A stretch of DNA of 64,000 nucleotides, from contig OX467088.1 in assembly GCA_950106755.1 (NCBI GenBank), forward strand, positions 31,024,401 through 31,088,400, in the 5' to 3' direction. Position 1 is the first letter of the stretch, and each line of letters begins with the position of its first letter. The DNA comes from Climacium dendroides (taxonomy: Eukaryota > Streptophyta > Bryopsida > Hypnales > Climaciaceae). This document shows positions 54,607-64,000 of this stretch, piece after piece. The notes beneath the pieces are model-generated. The model saw only the letters and a list, made by a program, of their open reading frames with translations, was not told the origin of the DNA and made no database searches. The position numbers and the translations under genes are program-made.

Positions 54607-54894
54607 GCCCCAATTAATCCGCTTTCGGAAACGCTTCCGATCCCTGCTGTTGGACCATCCATACCACGGCCACACATTCCGTCTGAACGGGGAAGATTGA
54701 AGAAACCAATACGCAGTGGATCATTCTGTACTGATGTCTCAACTCCAAGTTGGGACGCATGGGAAAGAAGGTCGTTGCAAGTACAAAGGGGGCAACACAT
54801 TCAAGACTTTGGACATATTAACAAGGGGGGATACAGTCGGGGACCGGAAATTCGAAGGGCTCGGGAAAAGATGAAGAGTGCATCGTATAGTTGA
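54607..54894 (+). pseudogene. Downstream gene of element B, 3' part
   Basis: After LTR2's second CCAAG the frame reads APINPLSETLPIPAVGP, then RGRLKKPIRSGSFCTDVSTP and a basic C-terminus, RREKMKSASYS-like, to TAG at 54892-54894. It continues 50716-51178. No domain is recognised. Pro, Ser, Arg and Lys are abundant. Confidence 0.55.
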
Positions 54895-55170
54895 ATGAAG
54901 AAATTGAATGAACTCATCGACCTGGGGTGGACCTTCAATCCTGAAGATTGTTCAATAGTAGTGTTATTTCTGTATTGTAGATATCTTTGTATATGTAGGA
55001 TAACTAAGTAGCATTTCACATGGGAAACAAACTAGGAAATGCTTCTCAGGACTGCATCTTGTACCTCATGTACAATTGTATGTAGAAGAGGTCTTAATTA
55101 TGTACATATAGGCTCGACAATCCCTAAGTTTGCATAGAGAGTAGAGAAATAATAAACCCTAAACCTTAGT
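54895..55170. other. 3' flank of the downstream gene, no gene seen
   Basis: AT-rich; nothing to annotate. Confidence 0.4.
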
Positions 55171-55410
55171 AAGGCCTTGAGCCCGATTTTATCAATAGCA
55201 GAGAATAATGTAGGGGTTGTCGAAACTCGGAAGTTGTAGAGTTGAATAACAACTGTTCCCTCACCAAATAATCTTTTGCATTGCACTTTCTCCGGTGCAA
55301 TGTCTGAGAATATTAGGTCGGGTAACAGTTGGTATTCAACTCTCCAATTTCCGGGCTTTGACAATCCCTACGTTTGTCTCTGCTGTTGATAAAGGCAAGC
55401 TCATAACCTT
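55171..55410. repeat. Fold-back inverted repeat near the right end of element B
   Basis: An arm of about 90 bp (55171-55260, with TTATCAATAGCAGAGAATAA and AGAGTTGAATAACAACTGTT) is matched by its inverted copy at 55320-55410 (AACAGTTGGTATTCAACTCT and CTCTGCTGTTGATAAA). The spacer is about 60 bp. Identity is around 75-80 percent by eye. It may be a fold-back transposon or a transcript hairpin. Confidence 0.65.
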
Positions 55411-55764
55411 TTGGTCACGAAGCCTTCATCTTCTGGACGCAATTGCCAATTCCACAAAAGTCCCAGACTTAGTTGTAGTGCTTCCTGAACCCTACGTTTT
55501 ACATCATATGTATCTTATACAAGTGTAGTCTACGATGGAAGTAGTAGTTTAGTACATGGATTACTCTATGTTTATAGTGCATACATCCAATACATGTATA
55601 TTTGATGACTTCCTATAAATTATGAAGAAGTCACAATTTTGACCTTCGATTTTGGAATATGTACCTTCCGTATGCGCTTTCTGTATCATTGCAATGCTTT
55701 CCTAGTAGTCATTGATCTACAAGTATATTAAATTCATGGTTGAAAGTCTCTTCCGCAACTCCCA

Positions 55765-55791
55765 TTTCACTGGAAAACTCTCATTTTAATG
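55765..55791 (-). repeat. Right terminal inverted repeat of element B
   Basis: ACTCTCATTTTAATG at 55777-55791 is the inverted complement of 6350-6364, and the match extends inward with some mismatches. Confidence 0.55.
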
Positions 55792-55830
55792 AATATTATG
55801 TTTCAAATTGAATAGGGTCTTCTTTGGGAT

Positions 55831-56086
55831 TTAGGTCGGACCGACCTGATCTGCATTTGATGTTAACAATGATGTTATTTCTCGTCTTAGATGTTAGTGC
55901 AATTACCTGCTATTTAGTTGAATCTTCATGCACACAATGTTAGTAGGTGTACATTTCAGGTCGAACCGACCTGAAATGCATGTTAATCTAATCTCAAAAT
56001 TATCCATGAACTAGCACGGACAGAAGCATCGATTTGAGAGACGATATGTTTGAAGGGGCTTTGAAATTCAGGTCGATGCGACCTGA
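55831..56086. repeat. GT-class palindromes of the interrupted repeat unit
   Basis: 19-bp palindromes at 55831-55849, 55956-55974 (TCAGGTCGAACCGACCTGA) and 56068-56086, spaced 125 and 112 bp, exactly as at 5819, 5944 and 6056. Confidence 0.85.
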
Positions 56087-56226
56087 ATTGTACCTTAGTT
56101 CATGTGACATTCATTCTCGATACGTTTAAGGATTTAGAATGACACCCGGGTAGTACCGGGCTAATTCTCGTGAATTTGTGTGGTTGTGGCTGGTCATTTA
56201 TCACTGTGAGATTTTGAATTCTAATT

Positions 56227-56455
56227 CCTAGACCTAAAGCAAACCCTAGACCCTAAGCAATGGACCCTAAACAAACCCTGGATCCTCAACACTGGACCCT
56301 AAACAAACCCTGGATCCTAAGCACTTGACCCTAAACAAATGTGGACCCTAAGTACTGGACCCTAAACAAACCTTGTACCCTAAGCACTGGGCCCTAAACA
56401 AATCTTGACCCTAAGCAATGAATGCCTATTTTTGAACCCTAAACCCTAAATAAAG
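56227..56455 (-). repeat. Telomere-like minisatellite
   Basis: Units of about 35 bp built from CCCTAAAC, CCCTGGAT and CCTAAGCA, ending in AACCCTAAACCCTAAAT. This is a degenerated plant telomere motif. Confidence 0.75.
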
Positions 56456-57339
56456 TCCTGTGCATTAAAACTCACCTGGTAATTGACAAATGAAGACCTT
56501 GAAATGCAATGAAGATGGATTAATCTCCAAATCCTACAAGATTATCCACATTTTCGACAAATTCAGGAGTTGAAAAACGTCAAAACATCAAAAACAGCAA
56601 CATTGCAAACCAAAAGACAACCTAGACCAAAAACCAAAGAGTAATTGTGCAAACCTACAACATCTCAAACAAGCATGCTTCCATTTAGCAACTCCCAAAC
56701 CATGAATTATAACAAAAACCAACAAACCTCAAGAAAACCAAAAAACGCACGTATGCACAAGATACATTCAGCAACTTAAACCCCACTAACACATTCATTG
56801 GACATTGTAGCTAGCTTTACAACAATCACAGAAATCACTATTCAAAGCACAAATGGTGCAAGAGAATTGAAATTAATACATACTTGAGTTTCTACAAGTA
56901 AGCGCTATGCAACTTCACCCGTAGCTGCTTATTATGGACTCCCCAATGTTGTAACTCCAGTGCTATAATCGTCAATCTACAATGCAAAAAACAACCCAAT
57001 TTTTAAAAACTTACATTGCAAACCAAATTCCAAGAAACAAACTACAAATACATTCCAAGCAACGAGATTCATTGCAACAATTAAAAAAAAGATCCAATCT
57101 GTTGGGAGCAAATACCTCCCAACACAATACACAACACAATCGTCACTCAATCAGATCATTCCAACATCAAAAGAAGCAAATTCAAAACTGATTTAAAAAC
57201 AATGTGATTTCATCCTCAATTTTTTGGAATTCAAGACCATTTTTTCACAGAACCCTACATCTGGTACGGCAAGCTTTGAAACTAGGTGCCCAACCAATCT
57301 ACTTATTATTGCAAGGTATTGCAATTCTCCAACACTTTC
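56456..57339. other. AT-rich non-coding stretch of element A
   Basis: Only short, Asn/Gln-rich ORFs appear, typical of AT-rich sequence. No gene seen. Confidence 0.4.
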
Positions 57340-57640
57340 AATCAAGCTCCATTTTCTTAACTTACATACAATATCCACTACTCCAAAATCCATACATCAA
57401 ATGCGTTCACTCAAACCTCCAATACCTGGGTCTCAAAGTTCCATTTTCTAAACTCATATATAATCCACTACTCTCAAAATCCATACATCAAGCGCGTTTA
57501 AACGCTCAAACCTCCAACACTGTAGTCTGAAAGCTCCAACAAATTCATTCAAGCTCCATTTTCTTAACTCATATACAATATCCACTACACCGAAATCCAT
57601 TCATCAAACACGTTCACTCAAACCTTTAAGACCTGCGTCA
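57340..57640 (+). repeat. About 100-bp tandem repeat, three copies
   Basis: Units contain AGCTCCATTTTCTTAACTCA, then AATATCCACTACTC, AAATCCATACATCAA and CACTCAAACCTCCAA, with indels. A fragment recurs near 58170. Confidence 0.75.
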
Positions 57641-58469
57641 CAAAAAACTCTACAGTGTTGACCTAGGGAGAAGGGCTCGCCTATGCTGCGCCATATGAAT
57701 CAAACACATTAACACAGAGAACAGAGTTCACAAAGGATCAAGTGAGGGTGAGAAGAGCTAATGCCTCAAATTGCAAAGCGATCAAGCATCCAGGTGCCCA
57801 AATCATGAAAGACATTTTCATCAAAATACTAAAACTGAACATGATTCCACGAAATACACAACCAAACAGAATCTCCTCAATCGACAACCCCCACAACTCA
57901 TTCAAAACCTTCCATGATAGCCGACAAACCCTAAACCCCAAAAAATCTTGTAGCGTTGATCTACGAAGACGGCCTCGCTAATGTTTTACCGCAGCTCAAT
58001 CCTTTTAAGTCTGTATGAAGTCTTAGTCAATTCTATAGACGTGGACATAGTTGTAGTGTGCAATTGACAGTTTCCGGTACTTATTTTCGTTGCTTCTCGA
58101 GGTATTTCGTATTTTGAGCTTGTTACAGTATGCCAAGAGATTGAGACTTCGACCGGATGAAGGGGTCTGAAAGCTCCATTTCTTAACTCATATACAATTA
58201 CAAAGCGCACCTCAAGGTGAAGGATTACAATTACAAAGCGCACCTCAACCAAGCGCCCTCAGTTGCGTCGCCCGTTGCTGCTACTGCGTCCTCTGCTGCA
58301 TCGCCCACTGTTGTTGCGCCCTCTGCTGTTGCTGCGCCCTCAGCGAGCACTCCAAATTCTACCCTAAACCGCTGTGAGCAAGATCCTCCTCCCTCACAAA
58401 ACAGGAAAACAACAACGACACAGGAAAGCAACAACAACACAACGCTAAACCCTAACCCGCGCCCGATAA
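57641..58469. other. Non-coding stretch with a short duplication
   Basis: ATTACAAAGCGCACCTCAA occurs twice (near 58197 and 58230). An Ala/Ser-rich ORF near 58217-58477 is low-complexity and unsupported. Confidence 0.35.
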
Positions 58470-58860
58470 CCTCCTAAACCTGCCCATGATACCCTTCCTG
58501 TACCCGTCGCCCGAACTAGAGCCCGATACCCTTCTATACCCGCCCACGATACCCTTCTTGTATTCGTCGCCCGAACCAGAGCTCGATACCCTCCTATACC
58601 CGCCCACGACACCCTTCCTGTACCCGCAATGATACCCGCCCTGAACCCTGCTGTATCCGCCACAATACCTTCTTCTACCCGCCATGATACCCTGCTGAAC
58701 CCGCCACGATACCCTCCTAAACCCGGACCAGCCTCGATATGGCCCCAAAACATGGAGACCCACCCCATACCCGCCTCATACCCGCCTCGTACACGTATGA
58801 TACCCGCCTCATACCCGACACACCTTTTACTGAAAATGGACCATGCCTTGTACCCTATCC
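58470..58860 (+). repeat. 60-bp GC-rich minisatellite
   Basis: CGTCGCCCGAAC recurs 60 bp apart (58506, 58566), followed by many decayed units of GATACCC and TACCCGCC. It is GC-rich in an AT-rich setting. Confidence 0.75.
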
Positions 58861-59048
58861 CCCGGCTTATACCAACCCCTATCATGCATACGTAGAAATT
58901 GTATTTTCATACAATGTGATATTACAAAAATAGAGTATCAGTTTCCTATCATACTACTAAAATCATAAATCCCTTTGTAATATCACAAATGCTACCATTA
59001 ATACTAGGGGCTCATGCTTGCTATGCTACGCATTCATTGTATCACATA

Positions 59049-59905
59049 TTAGTAAAGTTTTGATACATTTGAATAGAATGCATGATAATGATTTCAATAA
59101 GTCTTTAAAATAATTATTTTAATTATTTTATAAAAATATTTGCAATCATGCATACATAAAAATTGTATTTTCACACAATGTGATATTATAGAAATAGAAT
59201 AGCAATTTGCAATCACTTCTATAATATCACCTCGAATATCACTTTTTACAAAGGGTGATATTATAAAAATAATATAATTGTTGCAATTCAGGTGATATTA
59301 AAGAGGATCCATAGGGTGATATTATAGAGGTAGCAAATCCATGATTGCTTCTGTTGGCTTTCACTTCTTTGCATTTCTTTGATTTTGTGCTTTTGTGAGC
59401 TTTGAGCTTTCATAATTTCAATTTTCTATTGCTACTACCAAATGATTTGAGAAATTTATTAGATTGAACCAATTGGGTTTCACAACAATTAAATTGTTCA
59501 CGAAGCATTTGAGGTTTACAAGTTCTTTCTTTAAATTCTTCTATTTGGGTTGCCATTGTTTGTAACAATTGAGTCCAAACAATTAGTAAAATTTTGACAC
59601 ATTTGTATAGAATGCATAATAATGATTTCAATAAGTCCTTAAAATAATTATTTTAAATATTTTGTAAAAATATTTTCAATCATGCTTACATAGAAATTGT
59701 ATTTTTACACAATTTGATATTACATAAATAGAGTAGCAGTTTGCAATCACTTTTGTAATATCACTTTTTACAAAGGGTGATATTATAGATATAATATAGT
59801 TGTTGAAATTAAGGTGATATTAAAGAGGATCCATAGAATGATATTATAGAGGTAGCAAATCCATTGCTTCTCTTGGCTTTACACTTCTTTGCATTTCTAT
59901 GATTT
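59049..59905 (+). repeat. About 530-bp direct duplication with GATATTA motifs
   Basis: TAGTAAARTTTTGAYACATTT at 59049 and 59583 starts two similar blocks. Both contain ATGATTTCAATAAGTC, TGTGATATTA and GGATCCATAG. Inverted GATATTA/TAATATC pairs are frequent. Confidence 0.7.
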
Positions 59906-60189
59906 TGTTCTATTGTGAGTTGTGAGTTTTCATGATTTCAATCTTCTATTGCTACTACTAAATAATTTTGAGAAATTCATTCAATTGAAGTGATTTTGGA
60001 TTCCAAAACAATTAAGTTGTTCACAAAGTTTTTGAGATTTTTATTTGAAGATTTATTTGAAAGTTTTACATAAAAATTCTTATAAAATTCTAATGATGAA
60101 TGCATAGCATAGCAAGCGCCAACCCATTTCTTGCTCTGCATTTTATCTAATACATAAAAATTCTAATGAAATTTTGAGGATAAATGCAT

Positions 60190-61000
60190 CGGGTAGGATT
60201 CATTGAAAAAATTATTTTAAAAGAACCCTATTGCTTTCCTACACTTTTTCAATTGAAATGGATTTCAAAACAAATACTCTAAAAATCATACTGTATTTAA
60301 TACAAACCAAACCAATAAATTATATCAGTTTGACGTGGAAGCATGTCCAAAAACGTAACACACAAGTTGCAAATGTTCGAAATAATTAGGATTCATGGAA
60401 AAATTAATTTTAAGAGGACCCTATTGCTTCCCCACACTTTTTCAAATGGGTTTCCAAAAAAATACTTTAGGATTGATGCTATATTTTACTCTAAACCAAA
60501 CCATTAATTTATATCGATTTGACGTGGAAGCCTGTCCGAAAACATAACACACAAGTTGAAAATGTTCGAAATAATTAGGATTCATGGAAAAAATTAATTT
60601 TAAGAGAACCCTATTGCTTCCCCACACTTTTTCAAATGGGTTTCCAAAAAAATACTTTAGGATTGATGCTGTATTTTACTCTAAACCAAACCATTAATTT
60701 ATATCGGTTTGACGTGGAAGCCTGTCCGAAAACATAACACACAAGTTGAAAATGTTCGAAATAATTAGGATTCATGGAAAAAATTAATTTTAAGAGAACC
60801 CTATTGCTTCCCTACACTTTTCCAAATGGGTTTCCAAAAAAATACTTTAGGATTGATGTTGTATTTAATACAAACCAAACCATTAATTTGTATCGGTTTG
60901 ACGTGGAAACATGTCCAAAAACATAACACACAAATTGCAAATCTTCAAAATAATTAGGATTCATGGAGAAATTAATTAGGATTCATGGAGAAATTAATTT
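60190..61000 (+). repeat. 189-bp tandem repeat, about four copies
   Basis: AATAATTAGGATTCATGG recurs at 60381, 60570, 60760 and 60949 (189, 190, 189 bp). Each unit holds CCCTATTGCTTCC, AAACCAAACCATTAATTT and GTTTGACGTGGAA. Confidence 0.95.
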
Positions 61001-61147
61001 TGCGAACATTATAAAAAGAAATTGAAAGTGCAAACAGTATAATTCCTGAGTGTGTACAAAAACCTTGAATTCACTTTTAAATTAAATATTTGTTCAATAT
61101 TTTAAAAACATGATATGAAATGATTTAGTAAACTACAAAAATACCTA

Positions 61148-61222
61148 AATCCCAGACCCTAAACCCTAAAGACCCTAAACCCTGAAAACCCTAAACCCTA
61201 AAGACCTTAAACCCTAAATTGT
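61148..61222 (-). repeat. Interstitial telomere-like repeat
   Basis: About eight units of CCCTAAA with AGAC or GAAAA interruptions. Confidence 0.75.
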
Positions 61223-62160
61223 AAAACCTTTATTGATAAAATCACATGCAAACAATTGGGTGGTGCAAAAGGTTGTGTTTGTCTAAATTTACAAACAGAC
61301 CCTAACTTCACCAAAATCAAATTGACTTCCAGAAATTGCAAAAGAAAAAAAGACAATGAAGACTTCTTGCCTAGATTCTATTAGAAATAGAATCTACAAA
61401 TTAGTGCTTCACGGTGCAAGAAAGCAACCTCATAAGTACTTAATAGCTATCAATGGCTATTTCTGTGATGAACAGTGTAGGTGGGAATCAAAACCCAAAG
61501 GAATTTGCGGAAGGAGTTCGGGATTTTCAAATTCTTTCCTACAACTCCCGCCTTCCCATTCGCGCCTACACATTGCTGCCAAAATTGTTTTGAATGTCAT
61601 TGCGTCCGCGCACATTAGGGCACTCTCCTTCTCCGTCGCGAATGCATGGACGTTCATGCGAGATTTCGCTTCTCTCATGTCATTACTAAACTCTATCAAC
61701 TTCTGTACTTCTACTATCTAGAGTGTCGGAGTATTGCGCTTCGAGGATCTCGGTGAACGTGCTTTTTGCCTTCCGTATGTCCTCAAGTTAGAAGCCTTCA
61801 ACATTTTCAAACATTTTCATTCAATGGATTGCACATAGTTACTTTGTAAGCACATAGTAGTTTTGTAAGTGTGTATAATGTTTCTTTCAGCGCTGCCATC
61901 TATTGTCGAGTTCCTAGTTGCTGAAGTTGGCAAAGTGCGTGTGTTTCCAATGTTTATTATCGAAAATTGAGTTGCATGATTATGAGTTCTGGACTTCCTC
62001 AATTTTTAGTGACAAGGTCTGTATTCAATGTTCAGTTCTCGACACCTGAGTTGTAGAATTCTGAGAATACAGCGCCTGATTATCTCACCGAGAAACCCGG
62101 AATGCGAGATCACAGTTACTACGAGACTGCCAACACAGTGTTCGAGAAATCCGGAACTGT
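61223..62160. other. Non-coding stretch of element A
   Basis: An ORF at 61356-61721 (121 codons) shows no family motif and is not supported. Nothing else is seen. Confidence 0.35.
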
Positions 62161-62792
62161 TTAGGTCGAGACGACCTGAATACGAAGTACGGTACATGAA
62201 TAATTTGTTAATGCACTTCAGGTCCAGTCGACCTGAATGTGAGATTGTCTACATTAGTAATTTCGTTCAAGTGAAAAAATCTTGTAGATGTCCTTCTGAC
62301 ATTCCCGATATTCACAGATTTAGTTACGAAGAATTTTGTTCGTAGTGATAATAGTGTGCAGATGGGATTCGGCTCACTATATGCCCTGATTTCAGGTCAG
62401 TTCGACCTGAAGTGTGGGTACACCCAGCATAGACCTCAGTTAGAGAAGTTCGAGATTTTCTTAGGAATAAAATAGGGGTTTTCCGTCTGAACAGATGAAG
62501 ATGGGTTCATTCTCTCAGAGTACAAGGGATACTTCAGGTCGATCCGAGCTGAAGTTCAGGATTGTACTTAGATTTCTTACGTTTATATTTTTAGTTATCG
62601 AAAAGTAGACAAGGCAGGGGTCAGGTACTTTAGGTCGATTCGAGCTGAAAACAGAGTTTACATATATTTGAATTCATAAGGAATTTTAATGAATGATGTC
62701 AATTGCAGTTGAAACCTAGGCTTCAGCAAATAGGTTCGTTGGTGTCATAGATGTAGCTATAACATTTGATCATTCAGGTCGGGTCGACCTGA
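62161..62792. repeat. GT-class palindrome cluster upstream of the DUF7869 gene, element A
   Basis: 19-bp palindromes at 62161, 62218, 62392, 62534, 62630 and 62774 (TCAGGTCGGGTCGACCTGA). The last lies 73 bp before the ATG at 62865. Two copies (62534, 62630) share GAGCTGA in the right half. Confidence 0.85.
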
Positions 62793-62864
62793 ACATGAAT
62801 GAAATTGCATGATCTATGCTTCAATTCATTTATCCTGTTTCACATTGCATTTTTACAGGTATCC

Positions 62865-64000
62865 ATGGATACTATAGATGACCCTGATGACATGGACGTG
62901 TCATTGGGTTCTGAATCCAGTGTCTTTAGACATGATGAAGAGGGTTTTATGGCATCTTTAGAAGACGAATTTCAGAATGTTGCAGCAATGAATGTTGGGG
63001 TCTCGGAATGCAAAGGTCTACCGCATCGGCTTTGGAATACTCGAGTTGTCACCTTGTACAATGAGGCTGGAGTGCTTGTGGGTGAAGGTGTCTGTCATAG
63101 TGTGAACTCTGACCTCATTTTGGGTGCCAATGGCCCTCTTGGTGACACCCACGTGGCGATCCACATCTCCAAAACGCATAGCGAAGAGGACCTACCAGAG
63201 GAACAAGTGTGCTCATTGTTGGCTTGGCCTATTCATCTTGTCCACTATCGTGGAGCTAGCCTTAGAGACCATGAGGCTAGGGACAAATTCAACTGTCTCC
63301 AACAAGCTCTCTTGAATCCGCCCTCTTTGACGTCTTCAAGATCATACACAAGTATGGTCCGAAATGCGCCCCGCGAGGCAAATTTGAAATCGAAGGAGCT
63401 GCTTACTCAAGATTCCATCCATGCAGTGTCTACCAAATTATGTTGTAGTCGCAACTGTGTTCATCTATTTCCTAGGGATAAGATTCAAGCCTTTTGTGAA
63501 CGCATGTATCGCAACTCCACGTTCAAGCACAGGGCCTACATGAAAATGGATGTACACAGACAGGTGCATGTTGACAAGCGTGGTAGACGGATGTCGTCAA
63601 TTGACAACACACTGGTGAGTATGCGAGCGTGGATGCATATAGCTGGGGTCTCTGAAGCCACATTCTATCGCTACCAATCGTACATGAGGCGTGGTTGAGA
63701 GGCAAAGGACCATGGCAATAAGGGAACGGTGAAGCCGAGGAAACACAATCAACAAGCTATAGCAACATTGAAGTGCATTTTGGAGAAAAAAACAGATCAC
63801 ATGCCTCATCGTACAAAGACCCTGAAGTCAGGAGAGAAAGTTGTGGCCAAGATCCTACCTTCTACCTTCCAGTGGAAGGGTAAGATGAAAGAACTCAATG
63901 ATGTCAATGTTGTTTTTGGATTGAGTGAGGTGTCAGCTTTGAACTTGAGTAAGATTAGGTACTGTAAGTTCCCTGAGTATGAGGTGAAGAAGCCTAGAGA
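62865..64000 (+). pseudogene. DUF7869-type probable transposase, N-terminal part, element A
   Basis: The start at ATG 62865 (MDTIDDPDDMDV) follows a TTTTTACAG acceptor-like sequence. Blocks shared with element B are SECKGLPHRLWNTR, LILGANGPLGDTHVAIHI, SLRDHEARDKF, CSRNCVHLFPRDKIQAF and MRAWMHIAGVSEATFYRY. A TGA at 63696-63698 stands at an Arg codon of the element B copy. After it the same frame stays open and similar to B (EAKDHGN, STFQWKGKMKE) to the window edge. The D-N...N-K-N and GHTH motifs lie beyond the window. This copy has one visible break against several in B. Confidence 0.7.

Larger units (their letters stand above)
6350..55791. mobile_element. Element B, about 49 kb with nested insertions (about 17 kb without)
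   Basis: Element B is bounded by a 15-bp perfect terminal inverted repeat (CATTAAAATGAGAGT) that continues imperfectly for about 27 bp. It lies inside a tandem repeat of element A. It carries a leftward DUF7869 gene and rightward ParB/methyltransferase-like and HAD genes, the same cassette as element A. All its palindromes are CG-class. Four later insertions sit within it. I found no convincing target-site duplication, so the exact ends may be off by up to about 150 bp. Confidence 0.6.
55792..64000. mobile_element. Element A, right arm (DUF7869 arm)
   Basis: It resumes the 410-bp repeat interrupted at 6215, with GT-class palindromes at 55831, 55956 and 56068. It continues through non-coding satellites to a second GT-class cluster at 62161-62792 and the DUF7869 gene. 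It runs off the window. Confidence 0.6.

Noticed and set aside
58217..58895. Ala/Pro-rich and Gly/Arg-rich ORFs on both strands
   Set aside because: Low-complexity minisatellite; open on several frames by composition only.
61356..61721. 121-codon forward ORF
   Set aside because: No motif, no paralogue in the window and an equally open antisense frame.

Overview
This 64 kb window is nuclear DNA of a plant-like eukaryote. It has TTTAGGG-type telomere-like repeats, spliceosomal introns, an En/Spm (CACTA) transposon with the usual plant transposase domains, and a Ty3/gypsy primer-binding site of the plant TGGCGCC type. I see no ordinary host gene: almost everything readable is mobile DNA nested inside mobile DNA. 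A large, repeat-rich seed-free plant genome is a reasonable guess, but the species cannot be read from the window.

The backbone is two related, very large elements, here called A and B. Each carries the same divergent cassette. One arm holds a multi-exon gene with a ParB/sulfiredoxin-like domain, a possible N6/N4 DNA-methyltransferase-like region and a long low-complexity tail, followed by exons for an FCP1/NLI-type HAD phosphatase. The other arm, in the opposite direction, holds a DUF7869-type gene that is probably the transposase. Element A occupies 1-6349 (its ParB arm, minus strand) and 55792-64000 (its DUF7869 arm, plus strand), and both ends run off the window. Element B (about 6350-55791) is inserted in A, in a 410-bp tandem repeat of A's central region. 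B has its DUF7869 gene on the left (13181 to 7066, minus) and its ParB and HAD genes on the right (23548 to 54894, plus).

The most striking feature is a 19-bp palindrome, TCAG-nn-CGA-N-TCG-nn-CTGA, found about 40 times. In element A the variable dinucleotide is GT (TCAGGTCGANTCGACCTGA). In element B it is CG (TCAGCGCGAGTCGCGCTGA). The two classes do not mix. They sit in the same places in both elements: upstream of each gene and inside corresponding introns. This looks like a diverged pair of element-specific protein-binding sites, comparable in layout to ParB/parS.

Element B was later hit by four insertions. LTR1 (8123-11552, TSD ACGGC) lies in its DUF7869 gene. An LTR-plus-gag-start fragment lies at 16682-20580. 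A 21.7 kb CACTA element (24818-46490, TSD GCA) lies in its ParB exon. LTR2 (51179-54601, TSD CCAAG) lies in its downstream gene. The CACTA element carries a four-part TNPD gene, a SET-domain gene and a TNPA-like gene set that includes its own HAD-phosphatase-like exon. It also contains a 1.1 kb CACTA-like element (35821-36935, TSD TTT). The 3.4-3.7 kb LTRs each contain a long ORF. Most genes of A and B are broken, largely by C-to-T or G-to-A nonsense changes.

The rest (14.1-16.7, 20.6-22.8, 32-38 and 56-62 kb) is non-coding and rich in tandem repeats.
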